Positions 55,724 to 64,000 of a DNA stretch of 64,000 nucleotides are shown here, one piece after another. Position 1 is the first letter of the stretch. Each line of letters begins with the position of its first letter. A program made the position numbers and the translations under genes. Origin of the DNA: Flavisolibacter longurius (GTDB taxonomy: Bacteria > Bacteroidota > Bacteroidia > Chitinophagales > Chitinophagaceae); the NCBI GenBank assembly GCA_014163555.1, contig JACJGO010000001.1, positions 248,001-312,000 on the forward strand. Reading direction: 5' to 3'. The notes under the pieces are model-generated. The model did no database searches, was not told the origin of the DNA, and saw nothing but the letters and a program-made list of their open reading frames with translations.

Positions 55724-56605
55724 TCAATTATGTGAAGCTGCTGTTTTCAGCTTCTGCAGACAGGCCTGAAGGCTTTCCTGCCAGGGTTTCAGCACGATTC
55801 CATAGACTGAAACGATCTTGCTTTTATCCATTACAGAATAGGCCGGACGTTTAGCCGGTGTGGGGTATTGTTCGGTAGTAATACGCTGAACGTTACAGGC
55901 GCTGCCGGACAGTTTCCGGATTTCATCAGCAAGCTGTGCCCAGGTGATAACTCCCTCGTTGCTGTAATGGTAGATTCCCGGCTGCCAGTTGCGGCTTTCA
56001 ATGATGTGAAGTATGGCTTCAGCCAGGTCAGCAGCATAGGTTGGCGAGCCCCATTGGTCGGCCACCACGCCGACGCTTTCTTTTTCCGCCATAAGGCGAA
56101 GCATGGTTTTTACAAAATTCTTTCCGTAGAACGAGTAGACCCAGGAGGTGCGGATAATTATGCTCTCCGTATTTTCTTTCTGCGCTTCTTCTTCACCCTT
56201 CAATTTGGTAGCGCCATAAAAATTAACCGGGGCCACAGGGGCATCTTCGCGGAGTGGTTCCCGGCTCGTACCGTCAAACACATAATCGGTGGACACATGA
56301 ACGAATTTTGCACTGTATTTTTTTGAAGCCTTCGCCAGCATGCCAACCGCAGTAGCATTTACCGCCATGGCCTGATCTTGTTCGGCTTCGGCTTTATCCA
56401 CTGCTGTATAGGCCGCACAGTTGATAACGTATTGCGGATGCAGCAGCGCAAAGGCTCTTTCCACTTCTTCGCCGTTTTCGATGGCCAGTTCCGACCGGGA
56501 GAAAAAAACAAATTTGTATTGTGGGAAGCTTGGAGCCAATTCTCTGAGTTCGCTGCCCAGCTGCCCGTTGCTGCCCGTAACAAGGATGACAGGGTTCTTT
56601 GTCAT
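55724..56605 (-). CDS. rfbD: dTDP-4-dehydrorhamnose reductase
   Basis: NADPH-dependent SDR enzyme, last step of dTDP-L-rhamnose synthesis. 293 residues. Rossmann start VTGSNGQLGSELREL, NCAAYTAVDKAE, catalytic STDYVFDG and Y-x3-K in NFYGATKLKGE. It overlaps the rfbC gene by 4 bases and ends the minus-strand series. rfbA and rfbB are not in the window. Confidence 0.95.
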   Translation of the reverse strand: MTKNPVILVTGSNGQLGSELRELAPSFPQYKFVFFSRSELAIENGEEVERAFALLHPQYVINCAAYTAVDKAEAEQDQAMAVNATAVGMLAKASKKYSAKFVHVSTDYVFDGTSREPLREDAPVAPVNFYGATKLKGEEEAQKENTESIIIRTSWVYSFYGKNFVKTMLRLMAEKESVGVVADQWGSPTYAADLAEAILHIIESRNWQPGIYHYSNEGVITWAQLADEIRKLSGSACNVQRITTEQYPTPAKRPAYSVMDKSKIVSVYGIVLKPWQESLQACLQKLKTAASHN

Positions 56606-57165
56606 TTCTGTAGATATTCAAACGTGTTTTTGCAATCGACAAAGAGCGGCAGCGCCAGGTCTTTTTCCGAAACAGTGGCTTTCTCTTTAGCAATGCGCCA
56701 GTCAATCGCCAGGGCAGGATCATCAAAACAGATTCCACCTTCTGATTCCTTATTGTAAAACTGATCGCATTTGTAAAGAACAATGGCCGTTTCGCTCAGC
56801 ACCGAAAAGCCGTGGGCAAAGCCAGCAGGTATATACAATTGCTTTTTGTTTTCGGCAGAAAGTTCAACGGCAAAACATTTCCCGAATGTTGGAGAACCTT
56901 TGCGAATATCTACAGCCACATCCAATATAGCGCCTTCCAGTACACGAACGAGTTTGGTTTGCGCATACGGCGGCAACTGGTAGTGCAATCCGCGGATCAC
57001 ACCATGAGAAGAGCGGGATTGGTTGTCCTGCACAAAGCGAACATCCACACCTTCGTTCCGAAAAGTGTTTTCATTGTACGCTTCAAAAAAATAGCCCCGG
57101 CTGTCTTCAAACACCTTGGGTTCAAAAATGAGCAGGTCAGGTATGTTGGTTCGCTGAAACGGCAT
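56602..57165 (-). CDS. rfbC: dTDP-4-dehydrorhamnose 3,5-epimerase
   Basis: Cupin-fold epimerase of rhamnose synthesis. The start is the ATG at 57165 (MPFQRTNIPDLLIFEPKVF); a longer upstream start runs into the neighbouring gene. 187 residues. Family marks: DSRGYFFEAYNE, VRFVQDNQSRSSHGVIRGLHYQ with the catalytic His, LDVAVDIRKGSPTFGK, and IPAGFAHGFSVLSETA. It begins one base after the preceding gene's stop codon and overlaps rfbD. Confidence 0.95.
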   Translation of the reverse strand: MPFQRTNIPDLLIFEPKVFEDSRGYFFEAYNENTFRNEGVDVRFVQDNQSRSSHGVIRGLHYQLPPYAQTKLVRVLEGAILDVAVDIRKGSPTFGKCFAVELSAENKKQLYIPAGFAHGFSVLSETAIVLYKCDQFYNKESEGGICFDDPALAIDWRIAKEKATVSEKDLALPLFVDCKNTFEYLQK

Positions 57166-57166
57166 A

Positions 57167-58456
57167 TTAAAAGCTCCAGTAGTTTCTGTTTGTGATTTTG
57201 CCGCGGTACACACCTTTCAGGTCGGCAATCAAAGCATGCGGCTTGGTGATGGAAGCAAAATATTCATCACTGTATTCGGCATAGGGTTCGTGGCACACCG
57301 TAACCACCACGGCGTCGTAGTCGGTACCGGTTTTATCGGCAAGGCCAAAGCCATATTCATGATTCAACTCCTCTGTATCAGCATAGGGATCGACAACATC
57401 CACGTTGACATAAAACTCTTTCAGCTCCCTTACCACATCAGCCACTTTGGAGTTGCGTATGTCACTGACATTTTCTTTAAAGGTGGCACCCATCACCAAT
57501 ACTCTGGCCGCTTTTACATCGCTAACGTTGTTGATGATATGCCGTACCACTTTCCGGGCAACATAGTTCGACATGTTATCATTGATATAACGGCCGGCCA
57601 GGATTACCCGTGAATTGTATCCCAGTTCGCTGGCTTTGTAAGTAAGGTAATAGGGATCAACGCCAATGCAATGCCCGCCTACCAGGCCGGGACTGAATTT
57701 TAGAAAATTCCATTTGGTGCCTGCTGCTTCCAGAACTTCATACGTGTTGATGTCCATTTTATCAAAGATGATCGAAAGCTCGTTCATTAGGGCAATGTTC
57801 AGATCACGCTGGGTGTTTTCAATAATTTTTGCTGCTTCGGCGACTTTGATAGAAGAAGCACGATGCACACCGGCATCCACCACTAGTTCGTATGTTTTGG
57901 CAATTTCTTCCAGCGATTCTTCATCACAACCCGACGCCACTTTCACCACCGTGCGGATGGTATGTTTTTTATCACCAGGGTTAATGCGTTCGGGAGAATA
58001 TCCCAGCTTGAAATCAACCACGTTTTTCAACCCGGAAAGTTTCTCAATTATGGGCAGGCAATCCTCTTCGGTACAACCCGGATAAACCGTGGATTCAAAC
58101 ACCACGTAGTCGCCTTTTTTGATGACTTTGCCAATCGTTTCCGAGGCCTTCTTCACTGGTTTCAGATCCGGTACGTTGTGTTCATCTACCGGTGTGGGAA
58201 CGGCTACAATAAAAAACTTTGCCTGCCGCAGCACATCAAGTGATGAAGTGAACTCAATTTCGCAGCCGTTAAATGCTTCCGGCTCCAGCTCATTACTGGG
58301 GTCAATATGCTGACGCATCATGTCAATGCGCTTATCGTTGATATCAAAGCCGATTACGGAAATTTTGCGGGCAAATTCAAGGGCAATGGGAAGACCGACA
58401 TAGCCTAGGCCAATAACGGCTAGCTTTTCTTTTTTCTCAATGAGTTCCTGGTACAT
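57167..58456 (-). CDS. Nucleotide-sugar dehydrogenase, TviB/WbpA-like
   Basis: A 429-residue UDP-HexNAc-type dehydrogenase making a uronic acid for surface polysaccharide. NAD domain AVIGLGYVGLPIALEFA, the ESTVYPGCTEEDC block, GYSPERINPGD, the catalytic-domain GLVGGHCIGVDPYYLTYKA with the nucleophilic Cys, and VLVMGATFKENVSDIRNSK. These marks (VYPGCTEE, SPERINPGD) fit the TviB/WbpA (UDP-GlcNAc/GalNAc) group rather than UDP-glucose dehydrogenase. Spacing to rfbC is one base. Confidence 0.92.
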   Translation of the reverse strand: MYQELIEKKEKLAVIGLGYVGLPIALEFARKISVIGFDINDKRIDMMRQHIDPSNELEPEAFNGCEIEFTSSLDVLRQAKFFIVAVPTPVDEHNVPDLKPVKKASETIGKVIKKGDYVVFESTVYPGCTEEDCLPIIEKLSGLKNVVDFKLGYSPERINPGDKKHTIRTVVKVASGCDEESLEEIAKTYELVVDAGVHRASSIKVAEAAKIIENTQRDLNIALMNELSIIFDKMDINTYEVLEAAGTKWNFLKFSPGLVGGHCIGVDPYYLTYKASELGYNSRVILAGRYINDNMSNYVARKVVRHIINNVSDVKAARVLVMGATFKENVSDIRNSKVADVVRELKEFYVNVDVVDPYADTEELNHEYGFGLADKTGTDYDAVVVTVCHEPYAEYSDEYFASITKPHALIADLKGVYRGKITNRNYWSF

Positions 58457-58501
58457 TGGTTTTTTTGGAATTGAGGTGCAAATATAGGGAAGTGGGGATG
58501 G

Positions 58502-58543
58502 GATACAGATATCGGGATATTAGATATTGGATATTGGTTGAAC
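58502..58543. repeat. Short heptamer array E
   Basis: GATACAG, ATATCGG, GATATTA, GATATTG x2, GTTGAAC: period-7 repeats in the leader of the dehydrogenase gene. Sequence differs from arrays A-D but the unit length is the same. Confidence 0.6.
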
Positions 58544-58588
58544 GAACAACTTATCTTACAGAAGAACCACTGAAAGCGGGTATGCAAA

Positions 58589-58619
58589 CACAAAACCACC
58601 TTGTGGTGGTGATTTTGTG
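58589..58619 (-). terminator. Terminator after UDP-glucuronate decarboxylase gene
   Basis: CACAAAACCACC pairs with GGTGGT-GATTTTGTG, forming a stable hairpin about 30 bases past the stop of the gene at 58649. It separates two parts of the sugar cluster. Confidence 0.6.
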
Positions 58620-58648
58620 CTGTGTATTGTATTGGGTTATAAAACCTG

Positions 58649-59626
58649 CTATTTGCTTACAAATTCTTTTGGTTTTTTGCTCCATTCTTCTTCGGGCAGC
58701 GATTTGAAATATTCATAGGTTTTTTTCAGGCCTTCCGCTCTGCCCACGGTGGGCTCCCAATCCAAAATGGCTTTTGCTTTGGTGATGTCCGGCTTGCGCT
58801 GTTTGGGATCATCGGCCGGCAAGGGCTGATAGGAGATCTTTACGTTCTCACCGGTCAGTTTGAGCACTTCTTCGGCAAAATCCTTCAGCGAGATTTCATC
58901 GGGATTACCAATGTTTACCGGCAGGGCATAATCGCTTAACAGCAGGCGGTAAATGCCTTCCACCAGGTCATCCACATAACAAAAGGATCGGGTTTGTGAG
59001 CCGTCGCCAAACACGGTGAGGTCTTCACCACGCAGGGCCTGGCCAATGAAGGCCGGCAGGGCACGACCGTCGTTGAGGCGCATGCGGGGACCGTAGGTGT
59101 TAAAAATGCGGATAATCCTTGTTTCGACCCCATGGAAATTGTGGTACGCCATGGTAATGGACTCGAGATAGCGCTTGGCTTCATCATACACACCCCGCGG
59201 ACCCACAGGGTTTACGTTTCCCCAGTATTCTTCGGCTTGCGGGTGCACCAGCGGATCGCCATACACTTCGGAGGTAGAGGCTACCAGGATGCGGGCGCCT
59301 TTAGCTCTTGCCAACCCAAGACAGTTGTGCGTTCCCATCGCTCCCACCTTGAGGGTCTGGATCGGAATCTTCAGGTAGTCGATGGGGGAAGCCGGAGATG
59401 CAAAGTGCAGGATATAATCAAGTTTACCCGGTACATGGATAAATTTCGTTACATCGTGATGGTAAAACTCGAATTCTTTCAGCGGAAAAAGGTGTTCGAT
59501 ATTGCGCAGGTCACCAGTGATTAGATTATCCATGGCAATCACTTCGAAGCCTTCGCGGATATAGCGATCACAAAGGTGGGAGCCGAGAAACCCAGCCCCG
59601 CCTGTGATTAAGACTCTTTTCTTCAT
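58649..59626 (-). CDS. uxs: UDP-glucuronate decarboxylase (UDP-xylose synthase)
   Basis: A 325-residue SDR enzyme turning UDP-glucuronate into UDP-xylose. Seen: [55 protein letters not shown], catalytic Y-x3-K in [12 protein letters not shown], and [21 protein letters not shown], which distinguish UXS from other SDRs. It starts directly at the ugd stop codon, so the two steps (ugd then uxs) are coupled. Confidence 0.93.
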   Translation of the reverse strand: MKKRVLITGGAGFLGSHLCDRYIREGFEVIAMDNLITGDLRNIEHLFPLKEFEFYHHDVTKFIHVPGKLDYILHFASPASPIDYLKIPIQTLKVGAMGTHNCLGLARAKGARILVASTSEVYGDPLVHPQAEEYWGNVNPVGPRGVYDEAKRYLESITMAYHNFHGVETRIIRIFNTYGPRMRLNDGRALPAFIGQALRGEDLTVFGDGSQTRSFCYVDDLVEGIYRLLLSDYALPVNIGNPDEISLKDFAEEVLKLTGENVKISYQPLPADDPKQRKPDITKAKAILDWEPTVGRAEGLKKTYEYFKSLPEEEWSKKPKEFVSK

Positions 59627-60952
59627 TTACACGAGTTTGGGTTGGTTGACCAATGGACGCCCAATGCTTTCGTAATGAAACCCTTTTTTCTCCATTTGTT
59701 CTACATCATATACATTGCGGCCATCAAAAATCACAGCATTTTTTAATGAAGAGAGCATTCTATCGAAATCAGGAGTTCGAAACTCATTCCATTCCGTGGC
59801 CACAATCAGAGCGTCTGCGCTTTCAAGACATTCGTACTGGCCCTCAGCAAAGTTAATCTGATTGCCCAAAATAGATTTTACATTGTCCATGGCTTCCGGG
59901 TCAAAAGCACTTACGGTAGCACCTGCGGAAAGCAACTCGCGAATAATCTCCAGGGCCGGGGCTTCGCGGATGTCATCAGTGTTGGGTTTAAAGGCCAGCC
60001 CCCAAACAGCAAAATGTTTTCCGGCGAGATCATTATTGTAATAGCGTTTGATCTTGTTTACAAGGTGTACCTTCTGCGCTTCGTTTACATCCGTAACCGC
60101 ATTTAGAATCTTAAACTCGTAGCCTACTTTGTTGGAAGAGTAAACCAAAGCTTTTACGTCTTTGGGGAAGCAGGAGCCACCATATCCGATACCAGGGAAC
60201 AGGAAACGCTTACCAATCCGCTCATCTGAACCGATGCCTTTGCGCACCATGTCCACATCAGCGCCCAGGCGCTCACAGATCTGAGCAATCTCGTTCATGA
60301 AAGAAATCTTAACAGCCAGAAAGGCATTGGCTGCATACTTAGTCAGTTCGGCAGAACGCTCATCCATAAAGATGATGGGATTTCCTTGGCGAACATAGGG
60401 TGTGTAGAGCTCCGTCAGCAGTTTCTGTGCTCTTTCCGACGTGGTGCCGATCACAATACGGTCGGGCTTCATAAAATCGTCCACCGCCACGCCTTCGCGA
60501 AGAAACTCGGGGTTAGATACCACATCAAATTCACCGTCGTAGTTGTTGGCAATGACTGTGTGTACCATTTCGGCGGTTCCTACTGGCACGGTGCTTTTGT
60601 CGATAATGATTTTATATTCGGTCAGGATCTTGCCGATGTTTTCGGCAACGCCCAATACATATTTCAGGTCGGCGGAACCGTCTTCTCCTGGGGGAGTTGG
60701 CAGTGCCAGAAAAATAATATCGCCATGTTTCACACCTTCTTCCAGCGACGTGGTAAAAGAGAGACGTGCCTCTTTTAAGTTGCGCTCAAAAATTTTTTCC
60801 AGCCCTGGCTCATAAATGGGCATTACTCCAGAGCGAAGCTTTTCAACCTTGCGCTGGTCAATATCCACACAGCAAACATCATTTCCAGTTTCGGCTAAGC
60901 ACGTACCAGTTACCAAACCCACATACCCTGTTCCAACAACTGTAATTTTCAT
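59627..60952 (-). CDS. ugd: UDP-glucose 6-dehydrogenase
   Basis: A 441-residue enzyme oxidising UDP-glucose to UDP-glucuronate with two NAD+. NAD domain ITVVGTGYVGLVTGTCLAE, DKSTVPVGTA, NPEFLREGVAVDDFMKPDRIVIG, catalytic GYGGSCFPKDVKAL with the Cys, and AVWGLAFKPNTDDIREAPA. It lies 11 bases after the aminotransferase gene and abuts the decarboxylase gene. Confidence 0.96.
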   Translation of the reverse strand: MKITVVGTGYVGLVTGTCLAETGNDVCCVDIDQRKVEKLRSGVMPIYEPGLEKIFERNLKEARLSFTTSLEEGVKHGDIIFLALPTPPGEDGSADLKYVLGVAENIGKILTEYKIIIDKSTVPVGTAEMVHTVIANNYDGEFDVVSNPEFLREGVAVDDFMKPDRIVIGTTSERAQKLLTELYTPYVRQGNPIIFMDERSAELTKYAANAFLAVKISFMNEIAQICERLGADVDMVRKGIGSDERIGKRFLFPGIGYGGSCFPKDVKALVYSSNKVGYEFKILNAVTDVNEAQKVHLVNKIKRYYNNDLAGKHFAVWGLAFKPNTDDIREAPALEIIRELLSAGATVSAFDPEAMDNVKSILGNQINFAEGQYECLESADALIVATEWNEFRTPDFDRMLSSLKNAVIFDGRNVYDVEQMEKKGFHYESIGRPLVNQPKLV

Positions 60953-60963
60953 TTGGATGGTAT

Positions 60964-62094
60964 TTATTGTTCGCTAAACGCTAAAATATTTGTTTTGATA
61001 AAGTTCAACTGCTCTTCATCCATTTCGGTATGCATTGGAAGCGATATTACCCGTTCTGTAAGCCAATCTGTAGTCACTAGTTGTATTGAAGAAGCATTAT
61101 AGTTCTCAAACATCTTTTGGCGATGGGCCGGTATGGGGTAATATATCATTGACGGAATATTACGGGCTGAAAGAAAGTCATGCAGGCCATTCCTATCAAG
61201 ACCATCCAAAATTAAAGTATACTGGTGAAAAACATGGGTGGAGTATTCGGCGCGGGCCGGAACCGTTATGTGCGGGTTACCAGCAAAGGCGTTATCGTAG
61301 TAATCGGCCACCTTCTGCCGGGCAGCAATATAATCATCAAGGTATTTCAGCTTTACCTCCAGCACGGCCGCCTGAAGGGTATCGAGACGGCTGTTGCAGC
61401 CCACCATATCGTGGTAATAGCGCTTGCTCTGTCCATGATTGGCAATCATTCTGATCTTTCCCGCCAAATCATCGTCGTTGGTCATAATGGCGCCGCCATC
61501 ACCATAGCCACCCAAATTTTTACTGGGGAAAAACGATGTCGTTCCAATGGTGCCGATCGCACCGGTTTTCTTCACGGTACCATCTGAAAAACGAACCTCG
61601 CAACCAATGGCCTGCGCATTGTCCTCAATCACCGCCAAGTTGTGTTTTGCCGCAATCTGCATGATGGCTTCCATATTGGCAGCCTGGCCATACAGGTGAA
61701 CAGGAACGATGGCTTTTGTTTTTGGTGTAATGGCTTTTTCAATGGCTTCCGGATCGATGCAGAAAGTTTTGGGATCCACTTCCACAAACACAGGGGTAAG
61801 CCGGAGAAGCGCAATGACTTCCGTGGTGGCGATATACGTAAAAGAAGGAGTGATCACTTCATCACCGGGCTGCAGGTCCAGCGCCATCATAGCAATCTGC
61901 AGGGCATCCGTGCCATTGGCGCAAGGGATCACATGTTTCACACCGTGGTAGCTGGCCAATGCCGCCGAAAACGACTGCACCTGCGGGCCATTGATAAACG
62001 CACTACTCTCCAGCACATTCATCACAGCGGTATCAATCTCGGATTTGATTTTTTGATACTGCTGCTTGAGGTCAACCATTTGTAGGGGACGCAT
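60964..62094 (-). CDS. DegT/DnrJ/EryC1-family sugar aminotransferase
   Basis: A 376-residue PLP-dependent aminotransferase acting on nucleotide keto-sugars. Visible: DLKQQYQKIKSEID, FINGPQVQSFSAALASYHGVKH, CANGTDALQIAMMALDLQPGDEVITPSFTY, VHLYGQAANMEAI, VIEDNAQAIGCE, the PLP Lys in SFFPSKNLGGYGDGGA, and GCNSRLDTLQAAVL. Start at 62094 or, 15 bases in, at MVDLKQQY. First gene of the minus-strand sugar operon. Its product, probably an amino sugar, cannot be fixed from sequence. Confidence 0.93.
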   Translation of the reverse strand: MRPLQMVDLKQQYQKIKSEIDTAVMNVLESSAFINGPQVQSFSAALASYHGVKHVIPCANGTDALQIAMMALDLQPGDEVITPSFTYIATTEVIALLRLTPVFVEVDPKTFCIDPEAIEKAITPKTKAIVPVHLYGQAANMEAIMQIAAKHNLAVIEDNAQAIGCEVRFSDGTVKKTGAIGTIGTTSFFPSKNLGGYGDGGAIMTNDDDLAGKIRMIANHGQSKRYYHDMVGCNSRLDTLQAAVLEVKLKYLDDYIAARQKVADYYDNAFAGNPHITVPARAEYSTHVFHQYTLILDGLDRNGLHDFLSARNIPSMIYYPIPAHRQKMFENYNASSIQLVTTDWLTERVISLPMHTEMDEEQLNFIKTNILAFSEQ

Positions 62095-62255
62095 CTTACT
62101 AAGTTTTATTTAAAATCTTTGATGAGGACATTCCGGTTAAGGGTTTGGCGGGCTTGTTTTCCGCGGCAACGGGGAAATCCTGCGCATCAGCGGCCGCAAA
62201 AATAGGAAAATATCATTAGGCGTTGGGGCTTAGATTTGCCGCTGAATCCAGCACT

Positions 62256-63515
62256 GTGCTTACGCTTTACAACCAGTTTATCCGTCTTTATTCGTTTGCA
62301 ATCCGGCAGGCTGCCCCCTGGAACAAAAAGGCAAAGGCCTGGCGGGATGGCCGCAAAGATATATTTACCCACCTTCAAAAAAATATTCTTCCCTCTGACA
62401 AAGTAATTTGGGTGCATTGTTCCTCCGCAGGGGAGTTTGAGCAGGGCAAGCCGGTGATTGAAGCACTAAAGAAGGACTATCCCCAAAAAAAGATTCTCGT
62501 CACTTTTTTTTCACCTTCAGGATACAGGGTTGCTAAAAATTACGCCTTTGCGGATGTTATTTCCTACCTGCCCCTTGACACCAGAAAAAATGCAGAACAG
62601 TTTTTCAGGCTTGTCCATCCCGAACTGGTGATTTTTGTAAAATATGAATTCTGGTACCATCACCTGGCAGTTGCAGCCTTTCATCATGTACCGATAGTAT
62701 TGATCAGCGCCACCTTCCGGAAAGAGCAGGTTTTCTTCCGCTCCTACGGCAGTTTTTTCCGGCAGATGCTGCACCTGTTCCGTCACCTGTTTGTGCAGGA
62801 TGAAGCTTCTATAGCCCTTTTGCAATCTGTGGGTATCTGTAATTGCAGCATCAGTGGCGATACACGTTTCGACCGGGTAGCAGCGATAGCAGAAAAAAAG
62901 GACGACATTCCGGCCGTTGATGCTTTTGTTGGGGGTAAAAAACTGATTGTTGCCGGCAGCACCTGGGAAGATGACGATGCCGTATTGGCTGCTTATGCAA
63001 GGGCAAATCTGCAAACAAAACTGATTATTGCCCCGCATGAAATAACGGCTGCGCACCTTGACAAACTAAAGCGGCTTTTTCCCAACTCTATTTTGTATTC
63101 CGGTGTTCAGCAAGGAAATGTTTCCGCATCGGACCTGGCAGGCGCACAGGTATTGGTGATTGATTCGGTTGGCCTTCTCTCCCGCCTTTATGCCTATGCA
63201 ACCGTTACCTATGTAGGCGGCGGTTTTACAAAGGACGGCATTCACAATATCCTGGAAGCAGCCGTTTGGGGAAAGCCGGTGATCTTTGGTTCGAATTACC
63301 GCAAATACCGCGAGGCAAAAGAATTGATTCTGGCAGGCGGCGCCTGCAGTGTAACCAATGCAGATGAATTTAAAAAAATAGCAGATGATCTTCTTTCAAA
63401 CGAAGGCCATCTGCAATCCTATGCTGCCAATGCAGGATTATATATTGAAAAAAATACCGGGGCTACCGAAATAATCATGAAGGCGATTCAGGAAAAACGT
63501 CTTCTCACCAACTGA
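62256..63515 (+). CDS. waaA: Kdo transferase WaaA
   Basis: 3-deoxy-D-manno-octulosonic acid transferase that adds Kdo to lipid A on the inner-membrane face. The open frame begins at a TTG (62223); the GTG at 62256 gives LTLYNQFIRLYSFAIRQAAPWNKKAKAW, the usual start, and 420 residues. Seen: WVHCSSAGEFEQGKPVIEAL (acceptor-side Glu), KILVTFFSPSGY, KYEFWYHHL, ISGDTRFDRV, and the donor-site block YVGGGFTKDGIHNILEAAVWGKPVIFG. It is divergent from the sugar cluster and overlaps the next, convergent gene by 28 bases. Confidence 0.93.
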   Translation: MLTLYNQFIRLYSFAIRQAAPWNKKAKAWRDGRKDIFTHLQKNILPSDKVIWVHCSSAGEFEQGKPVIEALKKDYPQKKILVTFFSPSGYRVAKNYAFADVISYLPLDTRKNAEQFFRLVHPELVIFVKYEFWYHHLAVAAFHHVPIVLISATFRKEQVFFRSYGSFFRQMLHLFRHLFVQDEASIALLQSVGICNCSISGDTRFDRVAAIAEKKDDIPAVDAFVGGKKLIVAGSTWEDDDAVLAAYARANLQTKLIIAPHEITAAHLDKLKRLFPNSILYSGVQQGNVSASDLAGAQVLVIDSVGLLSRLYAYATVTYVGGGFTKDGIHNILEAAVWGKPVIFGSNYRKYREAKELILAGGACSVTNADEFKKIADDLLSNEGHLQSYAANAGLYIEKNTGATEIIMKAIQEKRLLTN

Positions 63516-64000
63516 TAAAAATGTTGCACGGTAGTATTGTCCTCGTCCCAGCCCAATTTTAGTTTCAACTCGCGGCTCATCCAGTATTCGGCTTCAGAAT
63601 AGATGCCAAAGTTGTTGATGGTTTTAATGCTGCGTTCGTAGGCGGCATCGTCCCCACGAAACAGTTCTTTTACAAAAACAAACCGATCGTTAATGCCAAT
63701 CCCCTTGCGCAGGTCTTTGATCGGGGTTTCTTTCAGCACATGCGCCAGTTCTGTTTTTTCCTGCTTCAGGCGATCGTTGAGCGATTCTTTTTTTTCGGCA
63801 ATGCGCTCATGCACTTCGGCTGTTTTGTACTGCGATAGTGTGGGTACTTCCACCGTTGTTTCAAAAGCGCTGTTGAAAAGCTGCTGCGCTACATAGGTAG
63901 GCTTGGGTTCTTCCACCGGTTTTGAAGCTTCAAAGAAAAGTTCCTGAACGGGTGGCTTGCGCAGCATGTACTCCCGTGTATCTGGTGCAGGATTAATTAC
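63488..64000 (-). CDS. Unrecognised protein, 3' part only
   Basis: The frame is open to the window end, with VINPAPDTREY before the first ATG at 63967, so the gene probably begins outside. The visible 160-170 residues contain a charged coiled-coil-like stretch (HERIAEKKESLNDRLKQEKTELAHVLKET) followed by LRKGIGINDRFVFVKELFRGDDAAYERSIKTINNFGIYSEAEYWMSRELKLKLGW, a C-terminal block seen in uncharacterised Bacteroidota proteins. No function proposed. Confidence 0.7.
   Translation of the reverse strand, partial: VINPAPDTREYMLRKPPVQELFFEASKPVEEPKPTYVAQQLFNSAFETTVEVPTLSQYKTAEVHERIAEKKESLNDRLKQEKTELAHVLKETPIKDLRKGIGINDRFVFVKELFRGDDAAYERSIKTINNFGIYSEAEYWMSRELKLKLGWDEDNTTVQHFYQLVRRRFS

Overview
The window looks like a chromosome segment of a Bacteroidota bacterium, most likely a Chitinophagaceae-type soil or freshwater organism. 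The support is a SusC/SusD pair, CarboxypepD_reg-type TonB receptors, LVIVD-repeat and GEVED-free lipoproteins, start codons without Shine-Dalgarno leaders, a TTTG/TAnnTTTG-type promoter in front of tRNA-Gln, and a clade II (Sec-exported) nitrous oxide reductase. No phage, insertion sequence, plasmid or CRISPR gene was seen.

Layout. 1-26.7 kb is mostly housekeeping and envelope functions: the end of tyrS, a Tat-exported class V aminotransferase-like protein, a carboxylesterase, a stand-alone CBM48-like protein, a DUF418 membrane protein, clpB, a beta-lactamase-fold protein that has lost its catalytic residues, queG, an LVIVD lipoprotein, an ECF sigma factor with a membrane-anchored barrel protein, a SusC/SusD uptake pair, an ABC-2 permease, sppA, folK and a deoxynucleoside kinase. 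Next come tRNA-Gln(UUG) and a fused trehalose synthase/maltokinase (26.8-30.3 kb).

30.4-54 kb is the most interesting part: an anaerobic respiration and NO/N2O island. It holds hemN, a FixL-like PAS histidine kinase overlapping a response regulator fused to a Crp/Fnr module, ric (di-iron Fe-S repair protein), an NsrR-like Rrf2 regulator, nosZ, a fasciclin protein, a membrane-NosL fusion, nosD, nosF and nosY. Two cytochromes c flank it. Two paralogous, histidine-rich, roughly 12-helix membrane proteins of unknown function bracket the nos genes. Directly after them is a copper-handling set: a Cys-rich TonB receptor with a small Cys protein, a PepSY membrane protein, a SCO1 protein and a cytochrome c. 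Two short palindromes recur in these promoters, an FNR-like TGAT-N4-ATCA box and a GACAT-N2-ATGTC box, suggesting one anoxia/NO regulon. A histidine kinase with an ethylene-receptor-like membrane domain follows at 54-55.7 kb.

55.7-62.1 kb is a minus-strand nucleotide-sugar cluster for surface polysaccharide: aminotransferase, UDP-glucose dehydrogenase, UDP-glucuronate decarboxylase, a TviB/WbpA-type dehydrogenase, rfbC and rfbD. waaA (Kdo transferase) and the 3' part of an unrecognised gene close the window.

A recurring structural theme is a family of heptanucleotide repeat arrays. Four of them start at or within a few bases of a stop codon, and three are mirrored so that they could fold into long imperfect hairpins.
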